Below, in pieces: positions 34,605-43,484 of a stretch of 64,000 bases of DNA. Where the stretch lies: contig NZ_AUWR01000009.1 of NCBI RefSeq assembly GCF_000455125.1, positions 1-64,000 of the forward strand, written 5' to 3'. How positions within the stretch are numbered: position 1 is the stretch's first letter; the number at the start of each line of letters is the position of its first letter. A program made the position numbers and the translations under genes. The DNA comes from Mycobacterium sp. UM_WGJ (GTDB lineage: Bacteria; Actinomycetota; Actinomycetes; Mycobacteriales; Mycobacteriaceae). The notes beneath the pieces were generated by a model. It had not been told where the DNA came from, did not search any database, and saw only the letters and a list, made by a program, of their open reading frames with translations.

Positions 34605-36052
34605 GGCGAGGGTGTCCCTTCCGCCGGTAACGGACCTGGCAGGCCGGGCGGCGGCCCCGGCGGCGGGCCGCCCGGCAGCAACATCCCGTCGAAGGTGGTC
34701 GGGCTGGGCAGCGGCACTCCGGGGATCAGCGGCGGTGTCGCTGCGGCGGGCAATCCGTCCGGCGCGTAGGAACCGCGGGGCTGCAACGGATCGGTCCAGC
34801 CCGGCGGCGGGGGAACATCGCCGTGCAACCCGGTGTAGGCCGAGATCGACGGCTCCTGTTCCGGCAGGTTCCCGGGGTGCTCTGCGTGCGGCATCAACGC
34901 CGGATCGGTGTAGATCAACTTCTCCGGGCTGGCCGCCTTGGTCAGGTACGGCGACATCGGAAACGGGAGGCCGTTGAAGTTCAGCAGCCGCATAGCCGGC
35001 CCAAGGTACTGCTCGCACAGCTTTCCGGTCTCCGTCGACGTCACGTTGCCGATCGCGCCGGTCATCGTGCAGATCGCCTGGACCGGGTTACTGAAGTTGG
35101 CGAACGCGAACGAACCCACCGGGGTCCCGCTGGTCACGTTGTACATGTTGAGCGTGTTGGCGATCGCGTTCGGGGTGATGTGCAGAATGTTGCGGATCGC
35201 ATTCTTCGAATCGACCAGCGTCTGACTGACCTTGGCCACGCCCTGCAAGGCCTCGGCGGTTTCGGCGCGGCTGCCCGCCACGAAATCCCGCACCGTGTCG
35301 ATCGCGCCGGCGAAGTCGGTGAGAGCTGCATCCAGGTTGGATCGGCTGTCGTTGACCACGCTCGTCAAGGTGGCGAGCCGGGATTCGAACACCACGATCT
35401 GCTGATCGCTGTCGCGTAGCGCGGTCACGAAGGTCTGCAGACCCGAAATGATGTCGACGATGTTGCCGCTGCCCTCGGCGAAGATCCGGGCCACGCCGGA
35501 CAGTTGCGCCAACGTCTCGCGCAGTTTGGCGCCGTTACCGTCCATCGCATTGGCCGCGCTGTCGATGAAGCGCGACGCCGACGTTCCCGAAACTCCGCTA
35601 CGCGGCCCCAATTCGGCGGCAAGCCGGTTCAACTGGGTCTTGACCTCATCCCACTCGACCGGGACAGCGGTGTGCTCGCGCGGGATCACCGCGCCGTCGG
35701 CAAGGGTCGGCCCGTCGCCGCGATGGTAGGCGGGGGTCAGTTGGACGAACCGCGCCGCCACCAGGTTGGGGGCGACGATGACAGCTTTGGCGTCGGCCGG
35801 GATCGGCACCTTGCGGTCGACCCGCAACGTCAGTTTGGCCTGTGTGCCCTGCGGTTCGATACGGTCGATGGAGCCGACCTTCACCCCGGCGACCCGGACC
35901 TCGTCACCGGGATAGATGGCGGTCGCGGTGGAGAAGTACGCCGTGATCCCGGTCGGTTTCAGTACGGTCTGACGGACGAGCATGCCCGCACCCGCCAGCA
36001 GCACTGCCGCCAGGGCGGCTGCCGCAATCTGCAGTGGTTTACGAGTCCTCAT
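34601..36052 (-). CDS. MCE-family protein MceD
   Basis: A 483-residue MCE protein: N-terminal membrane helix (IAAAALAAVLLAGAGMLV), MCE domain (ITAYFSTATAIYPGDEVRV; GVKVGSIDRIEPQG) and a helical body to about residue 360. The last 100 residues are Pro-rich, with PPGPPPGLPGPLPAEG at the end, a feature common in MceD proteins and probably lying near the peptidoglycan. ATG 36052 overlaps the mceC stop by 4 bp and its own stop overlaps mceE by 4 bp, so translation is coupled along the operon. Confidence 0.93.
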   Translation of the reverse strand: MRTRKPLQIAAAALAAVLLAGAGMLVRQTVLKPTGITAYFSTATAIYPGDEVRVAGVKVGSIDRIEPQGTQAKLTLRVDRKVPIPADAKAVIVAPNLVAARFVQLTPAYHRGDGPTLADGAVIPREHTAVPVEWDEVKTQLNRLAAELGPRSGVSGTSASRFIDSAANAMDGNGAKLRETLAQLSGVARIFAEGSGNIVDIISGLQTFVTALRDSDQQIVVFESRLATLTSVVNDSRSNLDAALTDFAGAIDTVRDFVAGSRAETAEALQGVAKVSQTLVDSKNAIRNILHITPNAIANTLNMYNVTSGTPVGSFAFANFSNPVQAICTMTGAIGNVTSTETGKLCEQYLGPAMRLLNFNGLPFPMSPYLTKAASPEKLIYTDPALMPHAEHPGNLPEQEPSISAYTGLHGDVPPPPGWTDPLQPRGSYAPDGLPAAATPPLIPGVPLPSPTTFDGMLLPGGPPPGPPPGLPGPLPAEGTPSP

Positions 36053-37143
36053 CGGGGCGGCAGGTCTCCTGGTTGCGGGATCCCATTGACCGGGAACGGA
36101 AGTTCGGCACGCGGCCCGGCATTGTCCGGCGGCTGCCCGGCGTCGACGCCACGCCGGAATCCGAAGGCGTAGTCGAAGAACGGCTGAAGCAGCTGCGGCA
36201 GGAACAGGTTCGGAACGTAGGCGCTGTAGTAAGCCCCGTTGGACACTGTCTCGCCTTGGGTGAGTTCGTATTTCGCCAGACCGGGCAGCGCCTTGGCGAG
36301 GTTGTCCCGGTTCTTCACCAAGATCTTGTTCAGTTCGATGATCTTCTCGAGCGTCGGTTTGAGCTGTTCGTTGTTCTGGGCGACCAGTTCGGACAGCTGC
36401 CGGGACACCGCCGACGTGCTGACCAGCAGATTGACGATGGCCTGCCGTCGGGTGTTGAGCACGTCGACAAGGCTGTCGGCGTCCAGGATCAGCGAATTGA
36501 TCTGCTGGCTGCGTTCGGAGAGCACACCGGTGAGATCTGCGGCCGACTTCAGCAGGTCGGCGAGGCCCTCATTGCGGCTGTTCACCGCCCGGGACAGCCT
36601 GCTCAGACCGTCGAACGTCGGCCCCAACTGCGGAGCGATCTGGTTGATGGTGTCCGAGAGGGTGTCCAGCGACCGGTTCAGCGACTCGGTGTCGGTGCCG
36701 GCGGTGTTCGTGGTCAGTTCACCGACCACGTCGACCAGCGAGTACGGCGAGGACGTGCGGGTGAGCGGGATGACCTCGAGCGGGCGCATCTTGCCGCTGC
36801 CGGCCGGCTCCACCGTCAGCACCCGCTCACCGAGCAGCGACCCGGTGCGGATGTGTGCGGTGGTCTGCCCGCCCAGCCCGTACTTGCCCGCCAGGGTGAA
36901 GGTCACTAGGGCATCGCCGTTGTCTAACGCGACATCGGTGACCGAGCCCACCTTGATCCCCGACAACGTGACATCAGCGCCAGTGCTGAGACCACCGGCT
37001 TCCGCGAACCGGGCCTGGTAGCGCACGCAGGTGGCCCACTGGATCAGTTGTTCGGGCTGCAGCCCGATCGCAACGATAAACGCGACGACCACGATGCCGA
37101 TCAGGCCCATTCGCGTCAGGTGGCTGCCATGGTATTTCAGCAT
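36049..37143 (-). CDS. MCE-family protein MceC
   Basis: A 364-residue MCE protein. The N-terminal membrane helix is MGLIGIVVVAFIVAIGLQP. The MCE domain has ARFAEAGGLSTGADVTLSGI and GSVTDVALDNG, followed by a long amphipathic helical region that ends with YELTQGETVSNGAYYSAYV and a Pro-rich tail. It starts at ATG 37143, 46 bp after mceB, the only appreciable gap inside the mce run. I see no promoter-like element in that gap. Confidence 0.93.
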   Translation of the reverse strand: MLKYHGSHLTRMGLIGIVVVAFIVAIGLQPEQLIQWATCVRYQARFAEAGGLSTGADVTLSGIKVGSVTDVALDNGDALVTFTLAGKYGLGGQTTAHIRTGSLLGERVLTVEPAGSGKMRPLEVIPLTRTSSPYSLVDVVGELTTNTAGTDTESLNRSLDTLSDTINQIAPQLGPTFDGLSRLSRAVNSRNEGLADLLKSAADLTGVLSERSQQINSLILDADSLVDVLNTRRQAIVNLLVSTSAVSRQLSELVAQNNEQLKPTLEKIIELNKILVKNRDNLAKALPGLAKYELTQGETVSNGAYYSAYVPNLFLPQLLQPFFDYAFGFRRGVDAGQPPDNAGPRAELPFPVNGIPQPGDLPPR

Positions 37144-37189
37144 CGGCCGACCCCCCGTCGTGGTGGGGCGGAGCCGGACGGCATGGCAC

Positions 37190-38218
37190 TCAGTCGGTGT
37201 CGCTGCATCGGCCCTCCTCCGCCTTGATCCAGGGGAACACCGCTGTGCGGCCTTGGGTGTCGCTGACCCGGATCTGGACAGCGCAGAGGTAGTACTGGAT
37301 AAACCCGCCGTAGGCGCCGAGTCGGATGGCCTTGCGGTAGTTCTCCGGAGCCTTCTGCAACGACATGTCCAGGCCGGCCAGGTCAGCGTTGATCGCCGTG
37401 GTCAACCGATCCACCTGAGTGATGGTGTTGGTCAAAGGATCCCGGGCGTTGCCGAGCAGATCGGCCAGCGACGCGGTGCCGCGGTCCAGAGCGGACACCG
37501 CGGTCCCGATCGGGTCGCGATCGGCCGCCAGGCCGGCGACCAGCTTGCTCAGCCGGTCGATCGCCCCGGAGAACCGTTTGTCGCCGTTGGACAGGGTGGC
37601 CAGCGTCGTACGCAGTTGGTCGATCAGCGATTCGATCACCTGGTTGTTGTCGGCCAAGGAGTTTGAGAACGACGACGTCCGCGACATCAATGAGTCGATG
37701 GTGCCGCCTTGGCCCTGCATGATCTGAATCAACGAGGCCGTGAGCGAATTGACGTCCTGCGGATTCAGTCCGCGGATCACCGGCTTGAGGCCGTTGAGCA
37801 GCAGGTCCAGATCCAGCGCCGGCGCGGTGCGCTCGAGCGGGATCTGCGCTCCCTTTCCCAACAGCCGAGTCGAACCCGGCCCATCGACCAGTTCCAGGTA
37901 GCGGTCACCGACCAGGTTCAGGTAGCGCACCGAGGCCTGGGTGCCGGTGGTGAGCGGGATGTTGCGGTCGGCTTGGAACTTCACCAGAACCGTTCCGTCT
38001 GGACGCAGCGATACGCCACCGACCGTGCCGACCCGCACGCCGGCGACCCGCACGCTGTCGCCGGCCTTGAGCCGCGAAGCGTCGGCGAACACCGCCTGAT
38101 AGCCCACCGTTGGGCCGGTCCGCACTTCGGCGAAGATCGCGAACAGAAACACCGTCGCCAGTACCATCACCACGGCGTAGACGCCGAACTTGACCAGAGT
38201 CGCCAGCCCGCTTCTCAT
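37190..38218 (-). CDS. MCE-family protein MceB
   Basis: A 342-residue MCE protein with membrane helix FGVYAVVMVLATVFLFAIF (about 11-29) and an MCE domain from about residue 38: YQAVFADASRLKAGDSVRV, then VRVGTVGGVSLRPDG. The C-terminal region carries two cysteines (YYLCAVQ and GRCSDTD), a common feature in MceB proteins. ATG 38218 overlaps the mceA stop by 4 bp. It belongs to the A-F set with no missing member. Confidence 0.93.
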   Translation of the reverse strand: MRSGLATLVKFGVYAVVMVLATVFLFAIFAEVRTGPTVGYQAVFADASRLKAGDSVRVAGVRVGTVGGVSLRPDGTVLVKFQADRNIPLTTGTQASVRYLNLVGDRYLELVDGPGSTRLLGKGAQIPLERTAPALDLDLLLNGLKPVIRGLNPQDVNSLTASLIQIMQGQGGTIDSLMSRTSSFSNSLADNNQVIESLIDQLRTTLATLSNGDKRFSGAIDRLSKLVAGLAADRDPIGTAVSALDRGTASLADLLGNARDPLTNTITQVDRLTTAINADLAGLDMSLQKAPENYRKAIRLGAYGGFIQYYLCAVQIRVSDTQGRTAVFPWIKAEEGRCSDTD

Positions 38219-39516
38219 CCCGGCATCCCCACTTGGGCGCTGTTGCGCGGCGGCCCACCGATCGGGCCGAACAGCGCTTGCTTGAGGCCATCGGAGTTGA
38301 GCAGGATGCCCTGGTTGCCGTATTCGTACGGGTTGGCGCCGGTGTCGGCGATCAACGCGGGCACCCGGTACTCCGGCGGTACGTCGGGCAGGCCCAATTC
38401 GGTGCAGTAGGACCGGTCGGAGCGGGCCGCCACCTTCGGTAGATGGTCGGGGTAGCGGTAGCGTTCCTTGGCCAGGGTGAAGCTGGCGGTGATGATGATG
38501 CCGGGGACATCGAACGGCGGGGATTTGGCGAACGGCACCAGACCGCCGATCGAGCAGCCGAGTTCCTCGTGATACTTGTCCAGCAGCGCGGCGGTCGGCT
38601 CCAGTACCTGTGTCAAGTCGGTCAGGGCCTGTCGATTCTCACCCAGCACCTCGTTGCCGGTATCGGCCAGCCCGATGGCGCTGAGCAGGAAGGTGTCCAG
38701 GCTGTCCTGCTCGGCCACGATGCTGTCACTCATGGTGGTGGTGGCATTCAGGGCGGCGGTCAGGTCCGGGGCCGCATCAGCGTAGGACCGGAACACCGGT
38801 GCCATGGTGGCGGTCTCGTGTTCCAAGGTGCCCAGGCTGGGCTCGATCTCGGTCAGCAGCTTGTCGAAGTCGGTGAGCGCCTGCCCCAGCTTCTGCCCGC
38901 GTCCGTTGAACGCCGTCGAGACCGCACTCAGAGTCTCGTTGAGCTTCTTCGGGTCGATCTTGTCCAAGACCCGCACCAGCTGCTGGAACACCGTATTGAT
39001 CTCGACGGTAACGTGTTCGCCCGCCAGGACCTGGCCGGCATGCATGCGGGCGGTGACCGGTTCCGGCGGCGGCACCAGATCGACGAACTTGGCCCCGAAC
39101 ACCGTCGAGGAGGCGATCCGGGCGGTGACGTTGGCCGGAATCAGCGCCAGCTGTCCCGGCTCCATCTTCAGATGCAGGACAGCAGTGCCGTCCGGCTTGG
39201 CCTCGATGTCGTCGACCTTGCCGACCTGTACACCGCGGATCTTTACCTTGGCGTCGGGGTACATCACCAGGCCGGCGCGCTGCGACAGCACCGTGACGGG
39301 CACGGTGCGGGTGAAGCTGTCGCGAAACAGCGCGATCGGCAGCCCGATGAGGGCCGCGATCGTCAGCACCGTCGCCAGTCCGATCAGCGGACGCAGGTAC
39401 GTCGGTTGCCGGCGCCGCGCCCCTTCGGGCCGATGCCGGCCCGCGGCGACCGGCCCTCGGTCCGGATCGTTGAGGTGGCCGCCCAGCGGCGGATCTGCCG
39501 TCGCTCCCTGAACCAT
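38215..39516 (-). CDS. MCE-family protein MceA
   Basis: A 433-residue MCE protein, first of the six. A basic cytoplasmic N-terminus of about 40 residues precedes the membrane helix LRPLIGLATVLTIAALIGLP (41-60). The MCE domain follows: VLSQRAGLVMYPDAKVKIRG and VQVGKVDDIEAKPDG. ATG 39516 overlaps the TAA of the upstream thiolase-like fragment, and no separate ribosome site is obvious, so it probably relies on translational coupling. In canonical operons two yrbE permease genes come immediately before mceA; here they are absent. Confidence 0.93.
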   Translation of the reverse strand: MVQGATADPPLGGHLNDPDRGPVAAGRHRPEGARRRQPTYLRPLIGLATVLTIAALIGLPIALFRDSFTRTVPVTVLSQRAGLVMYPDAKVKIRGVQVGKVDDIEAKPDGTAVLHLKMEPGQLALIPANVTARIASSTVFGAKFVDLVPPPEPVTARMHAGQVLAGEHVTVEINTVFQQLVRVLDKIDPKKLNETLSAVSTAFNGRGQKLGQALTDFDKLLTEIEPSLGTLEHETATMAPVFRSYADAAPDLTAALNATTTMSDSIVAEQDSLDTFLLSAIGLADTGNEVLGENRQALTDLTQVLEPTAALLDKYHEELGCSIGGLVPFAKSPPFDVPGIIITASFTLAKERYRYPDHLPKVAARSDRSYCTELGLPDVPPEYRVPALIADTGANPYEYGNQGILLNSDGLKQALFGPIGGPPRNSAQVGMPG

Positions 39517-39704
39517 TACCGCCCCGTCACCGCGGCGTTGAGGCGGACGTCATCGCGAGCCGGGATCAGCGCTCCGACACCACTGAGCACCATCGCTGCC
39601 GCCCCTTCCACGATGGTTACCGCCGACACCGCAGGCTCGAAGAGTTCTACGCACTGTGCCACACCACTGGCACCCAGCGGGTGGCCTTTGGCGATGTATG
39701 GCAT
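39516..39704 (-). pseudogene. Thiolase C-terminal remnant, possibly still translated
   Basis: A 62-residue frame beginning MPYIAKGHPLGASGVAQCVEL. KGHPLGASG is the thiolase C-terminal active-site motif, which in an intact enzyme follows about 330 residues. After about residue 22 the similarity to thiolases fades. A strong ribosome site (AAGGAG) sits 8 bp before the ATG, and its TAA overlaps the mceA ATG, so it may act as a leader that couples translation into mceA. It is probably what remains of a thiolase after a deletion that also joined the CoA-transferase gene to the mce operon. Confidence 0.7.
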
Positions 39705-39733
39705 CGAGAAACTCCTTGCTGCTACCCGGTCGC

Positions 39734-40939
39734 CTAGGTGACCGCGCCGACGGTCTTGAGTTCGATGATGCGGTCCCAGTCCAGGCCGAGCTCGGCCAGG
39801 ATCTCGTCGGTCTGCTCGGCGAATCTGGGTGCCGCACCGGTCCTCGGGGCGGTCACGTCGAACTGCACCGGGTTGGCGACCAATTCGAGTTCGCCGGCCT
39901 GCACGATGTATTCGTTGGCGCGGATCTGCGCGTCCGCAGCGGCCTGCAAGGTGTCCTGGACCGGCGCCCACGGGCCGGCCAGGGTGGCGAAGCGCTCACT
40001 CCACTCGGCTAGCGTCCGCTTGGCCATCGCCGCGCACAGGATCTCCACCGCGGCCGGGGTGTGCTCGGCGAAGGACTGCGCGGTGGCGAACCGTGGATCG
40101 TCGATGTAGTCATGCAGTTCCATGTGTTGGCACACGTCGGCCCAGAACTTGGTGGGCTGCATCATGACAAACGAGATGTAGCGCTCGTCGGCGGTCGCGT
40201 ACACCCCCACCAGCGGGTTGATCGGCGAGCCATGCACGCCTGGCGGTTGTTGAATCAGGCGCTCGCCCAGATGACTGGTCAAGGCGACGGTGTGGCCCAT
40301 GGCCCACAGGCCGCTGCCCAGCAGCGATACGTCCACCACCGACGGCTCGCCGGTGCGCTCGCGCTTGAACAGCGCCGCCGCGATACCGCCGGCCAGGTTG
40401 GTGCCGGAGATGGTGTCCCCGTAGGCCGGCCCGGGCGGTGCGATCATGCCGTCGATACCGGGCGGGGTGATGGTGGCGGCGGTACCGGCGCGACACCAGA
40501 AGGCGGTCATGTCGTAGCCGCCTTTTTCCGATTCGGTGCCGCGGGGGCCCAGCGCGCTGCCGCGCGCGTAGATGATCTTCGGGTTGACCGCACGAATGTC
40601 CTCGACGTCCATAGCGAACTTCTTGCGGTGACCGGGAAGGAAACTGGTCAGGAAAACGTCTGCGCCTTTTGCCAATTCGAGCAACACCTCGCGCCCCTCG
40701 GGCGTCGACACGTCCAGGCCGATGCTGCGCTTTCCGCGGTTGGCGTGCTCGATGTTGGGGTTGGGGTCGCCCTCGACCCGCAACATGCCGGTCTGACGCA
40801 GCCCGCGCTGCGGGTCGCCGGTGACCGCATGCTCGACCTTGATGACCTCAGCACCCCATTCGGCCAGTACCGCACCGGCCGACGGGACAAATCCGTACAT
40901 CGCGACCTCGAGCACCCGGATGCCCTCCAGCGGCCTCAT
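39734..40939 (-). CDS. CaiB/BaiF (class III) CoA-transferase
   Basis: A 401-residue single-domain CoA-transferase: MRPLEGIRVLEVAMYGFVP, then VIKVEH, NRGKRSIGLDVSTPEG, and the catalytic Asp in PAYGDTISGTNLAGG (about residue 175). It transfers CoA to a carboxylic acid without using ATP. ATG 40939 overlaps the aldehyde dehydrogenase stop by 4 bp, so aldehyde to acid to acyl-CoA is a natural sequence. It ends 29 bp before the thiolase remnant and the mce genes, so metabolism and uptake genes probably share one transcript. Confidence 0.93.
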   Translation of the reverse strand: MRPLEGIRVLEVAMYGFVPSAGAVLAEWGAEVIKVEHAVTGDPQRGLRQTGMLRVEGDPNPNIEHANRGKRSIGLDVSTPEGREVLLELAKGADVFLTSFLPGHRKKFAMDVEDIRAVNPKIIYARGSALGPRGTESEKGGYDMTAFWCRAGTAATITPPGIDGMIAPPGPAYGDTISGTNLAGGIAAALFKRERTGEPSVVDVSLLGSGLWAMGHTVALTSHLGERLIQQPPGVHGSPINPLVGVYATADERYISFVMMQPTKFWADVCQHMELHDYIDDPRFATAQSFAEHTPAAVEILCAAMAKRTLAEWSERFATLAGPWAPVQDTLQAAADAQIRANEYIVQAGELELVANPVQFDVTAPRTGAAPRFAEQTDEILAELGLDWDRIIELKTVGAVT

Positions 40940-42435
40940 TCGGCGGCTCCGACGGGCGTGGCGAGGGTCTTGCTCTCCAGGAATTCCTCCAGCCCCGCGA
41001 CACCCATCTCCCGGCCGATGCCGGACTGCTTGTATCCCCCGAACGGCGCGTCCGGGCTGAAGTAGTTGCCACCGTTGATCGAGAAGGTTCCGGTCCGGAT
41101 CCGGCGGGCCAGCGCCAGCGCCCGGTCCTGGCTGCCGAAAACGGCACCGGACAGTCCGTAGATCGAGTTGTTGGCGATGCGGACCGCATCATCGTCGTCG
41201 TCATAGCCGATCACCGTCAGGACGGGTCCGAAGACCTCCTCCTGGGCGATCTCGCTGTCCGGGTCGACGTTGGTCAACAGCGTTGGGGTGTAGAAGAAGC
41301 CGGGGTCGACCTTTTCCCCGCCGGTCACCAGCGTGGCACCGGCGGCCACCGCGCGTTGCACCATGGCGTCGACCTTGTCGCGCTGCTTAGCGCTGATCAG
41401 CGGCCCCATGTAGGTCTTGGGGTCGGTCGGGTCGCCGTAGCGCACGTGCGAGAAGTTTGTCTTGATCATCTCGACGATCTCGTCGTGATGGCTGTTGGGC
41501 ACCAGCAGCCTCGATGTCAGTGCGCAGCCCTGGCCGGCGTGGGTGACCATGGAGAACGCGGCGAACACCGCGGCCATGTTGAAGTCGGCGTCATCGAGGA
41601 CGATGGCCGCGGACTTGCCGCCCAGCTCCAAGAAGACCCGCTTGAGTGTCCCGCTGGCAGCGGCCATGATCGCCCGCCCAGTCGGGGTGGATCCGGTGAA
41701 AGTGACCATGTCCACGCCCGCGTCGGTGGTCAACACGGCACCGACCGCGGGGTCCGACGAGCTGAGCACATTGACCACCCCGGCGGGGATATCAGTGTGG
41801 TTGGCGATCAGTTCGCCGAGCGCGAGAGTGATCAGCGGCGTGTCGGGCGCGGCCTTGAGTACCACGGTGCAGCCGGCGGCCAGCGCGGGCGCGAGCTTCG
41901 CCAGGGCCAGTTGGTTGGGGTAGTTGTAGGCGATGATCGCGCCGACGACGCCGGCGGCTTCCTTCTCCACCCAGCGGTGATGCAGCATTCCGCGGCTCTC
42001 GACGTTGCCGAGATCTTCGGTCATCGGATAGTTCTTCAGCAGATCGGCGTAGTAGCGCACGATCGCGATCGGCTGGTCCAGCTGTGCACCCTGGGTCAGC
42101 GCCGGGGTAGCACCGACCTCGGCGATGGTCAGTGCGGCGAGTTCGTCACGGTGCTCGACGAGCGCACGGTGCAGTTGGTCCAGGCAGCGGATCCGCAGTG
42201 CGGTGTCGGTGGCCCACTCACCGGTATCGAAGGCCCGACGGGCCGCCGCGATGGCCGCGCCCGCGTCCTCGACGCCGGCCTCGGGGGCGTAGCCCAGGAG
42301 TTCGCCGGTGGCCGGGTTGAGCGAGGCATACGTGGTGTCCGCCTCCACCAACTCACCGTTGATCAGCAGTCGCCGGTCGACACCCTGTCCCATGGAGCTA
42401 TCGGCGGCGGTCTCTGCTGTGTCCTGCGTACGCAT
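40936..42435 (-). CDS. NAD(P)-dependent aldehyde dehydrogenase
   Basis: A 499-residue ALDH: NPATGELLGYAPEAG, IIAYNYPNQLALAKLAPALAA (Asn oxyanion residue in YNYP), FTGSTPTGR, the glutamate in LELGGKSA, the catalytic cysteine in HAGQGCALTSRLLV, and EEVFGPVLTV. ATG 42435 with GGAGG 4 bp upstream; the TTG just before it is too close to the site. It is the first gene of a long minus-strand unit through the CoA-transferase and mce genes. The phased half-sites at 42450-42499 lie directly upstream. Confidence 0.94.
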   Translation of the reverse strand: MRTQDTAETAADSSMGQGVDRRLLINGELVEADTTYASLNPATGELLGYAPEAGVEDAGAAIAAARRAFDTGEWATDTALRIRCLDQLHRALVEHRDELAALTIAEVGATPALTQGAQLDQPIAIVRYYADLLKNYPMTEDLGNVESRGMLHHRWVEKEAAGVVGAIIAYNYPNQLALAKLAPALAAGCTVVLKAAPDTPLITLALGELIANHTDIPAGVVNVLSSSDPAVGAVLTTDAGVDMVTFTGSTPTGRAIMAAASGTLKRVFLELGGKSAAIVLDDADFNMAAVFAAFSMVTHAGQGCALTSRLLVPNSHHDEIVEMIKTNFSHVRYGDPTDPKTYMGPLISAKQRDKVDAMVQRAVAAGATLVTGGEKVDPGFFYTPTLLTNVDPDSEIAQEEVFGPVLTVIGYDDDDDAVRIANNSIYGLSGAVFGSQDRALALARRIRTGTFSINGGNYFSPDAPFGGYKQSGIGREMGVAGLEEFLESKTLATPVGAAE

Positions 42436-42449
42436 CAAGCCTCCAGACG

Positions 42450-42499
42450 GGTAACTAGGTTCTCATCTGCGGCGAATCATACATCTCCTATGTGAGAAC
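42450..42499. promoter_or_regulatory. Island-wide operator, copy 4, phased half-sites
   Basis: GGTAAC-TAG-GTTCTC (42450-42464), a GCGAAT half-site at 42472-42477 and GAGAAC at 42494-42499. The left ends are exactly 22 bp apart each time. GTTCTC-N7-GCGAAT repeats the N7 architecture seen at other copies. The first site is 14 bp from the aldehyde dehydrogenase start. The matches are weaker than at 48190 or 62307. Confidence 0.45.
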
Positions 42500-42614
42500 T
42501 CAAGGCCGCCCGAAAAGCGTTGCAACCTGCCGTTCTACGGCGAGAGTTAATGCGGCTGCGGCATTTTCGCAGCTTAGAGGGAGTCCGGGTGCGCCTTGCC
42601 AGAATCCAATGTGC

Positions 42615-42651
42615 GAGAGTACGATTCTCACCACTCGGAAGGGAGATTCTT
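42615..42651. promoter_or_regulatory. Island-wide operator, copy 5, double site
   Basis: GAGAGT-ACG-ATTCTC (42615-42629), 11 of 12 arm positions. A weaker GGAAGG-GAG-ATTCTT starts exactly 22 bp later (42637-42651), overlapping the ribosome site of the SDR that starts at 42653. The rest of the 217-bp divergent region 42436-42652 holds nothing else I can identify. Confidence 0.65.
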
Positions 42652-42652
42652 T

Positions 42653-43429
42653 GTGACCGAGACCGGCCTCGTAAGGACTGCTGTCGTGACCGGGGGCGCC
42701 TCGGGCATCGGTGCGGCGGTCGTGGCCCGATTGCGGGCCGCCGGCCATCGGGTGGCCATCATCGATCTCAAACCCAACGGCGGTTCAGCGAGCCTCGACG
42801 GAGGAGAGGCGAAGCTGGGACCGGCGCATGAACACGGCCAGGATCTGGCCTTCGCCGCCGACGTGACCGATCGCGCACAGATCGACGCCGCACTGACCCA
42901 GATCCGCGAACAGCTCGGCCCGGTCACCATCCTGGTCAACGCCGCCGGCAAAGACGGCTTCAAAAAGTTCAGCCACATCAGCTTCGAGGACTGGCAACAG
43001 ATCATCGACATCAATCTCAACGGGGTCTTCCACACCGTTCAGGCGGTGCTGCCCGACATGGTCGAGGCCGGCTGGGGGCGCATCGTCAACATCTCCTCGT
43101 CGAGCACGCACTCCGGCACTCCCTATATGGCGCACTACGTCGCGGCCAAGTCCGCCGTCAACGGGCTCACCAAGACCTTGGCGCTGGAGTACGGGCCGAG
43201 CGGTATCACGGTCAACGCCGTGCCGCCGGGCTTCATCGACACCCCCATGCTGCGCAACGCCGACCGTCAAGGCTTCCTCGGCAACATCGAGGACAACATC
43301 GCCAAGACCCCCGTGCGACGCATGGGAAAACCCGACGACATCGCCGCCGCCTGCGCGTTCCTGGTGTCCGAGGAGGCCGGCTACATCACGGGACAGATCC
43401 TCGGCGTCAATGGCGGCCGAAACACCTGA
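42653..43429 (+). CDS. Short-chain dehydrogenase/reductase
   Basis: A 258-residue SDR with VVTGGASGIGAAVVARL, DLKPNGG (aspartate for NAD preference), NAAGKDGF, the active-site serine in VNISSSSTHSG and YVAAK. The layout resembles 3-hydroxyacyl-CoA/3-oxoacyl-reductase-type SDRs. GTG 43653-type numbering aside, the start is the GTG at 42653-42655 with GGGAG 7 bp upstream; the longer frame from 42596 would run through the operator and is rejected. A mycofactocin-type SDR, ferredoxin and P450 follow on the same strand. Confidence 0.9.
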   Translation: MTETGLVRTAVVTGGASGIGAAVVARLRAAGHRVAIIDLKPNGGSASLDGGEAKLGPAHEHGQDLAFAADVTDRAQIDAALTQIREQLGPVTILVNAAGKDGFKKFSHISFEDWQQIIDINLNGVFHTVQAVLPDMVEAGWGRIVNISSSSTHSGTPYMAHYVAAKSAVNGLTKTLALEYGPSGITVNAVPPGFIDTPMLRNADRQGFLGNIEDNIAKTPVRRMGKPDDIAAACAFLVSEEAGYITGQILGVNGGRNT

Positions 43430-43484
43430 CATTCAAGATATTTCCACGCCACGGCGTGCACGGGCACCAACGAAAGGAACACCA

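Noticed and set aside
33441-35018. A 525-residue MceE reading frame starting at 35018
   Set aside because: Its first 138 codons lie inside mceD in another frame and are Arg/Ala-rich noise; the lipoprotein signal begins at the ATG at 34604.
42500-42748. A small minus-strand ORF in the ALDH/SDR divergent region
   Set aside because: It covers the operator and the 5' end of the SDR gene, has no homology-like features and no ribosome site.
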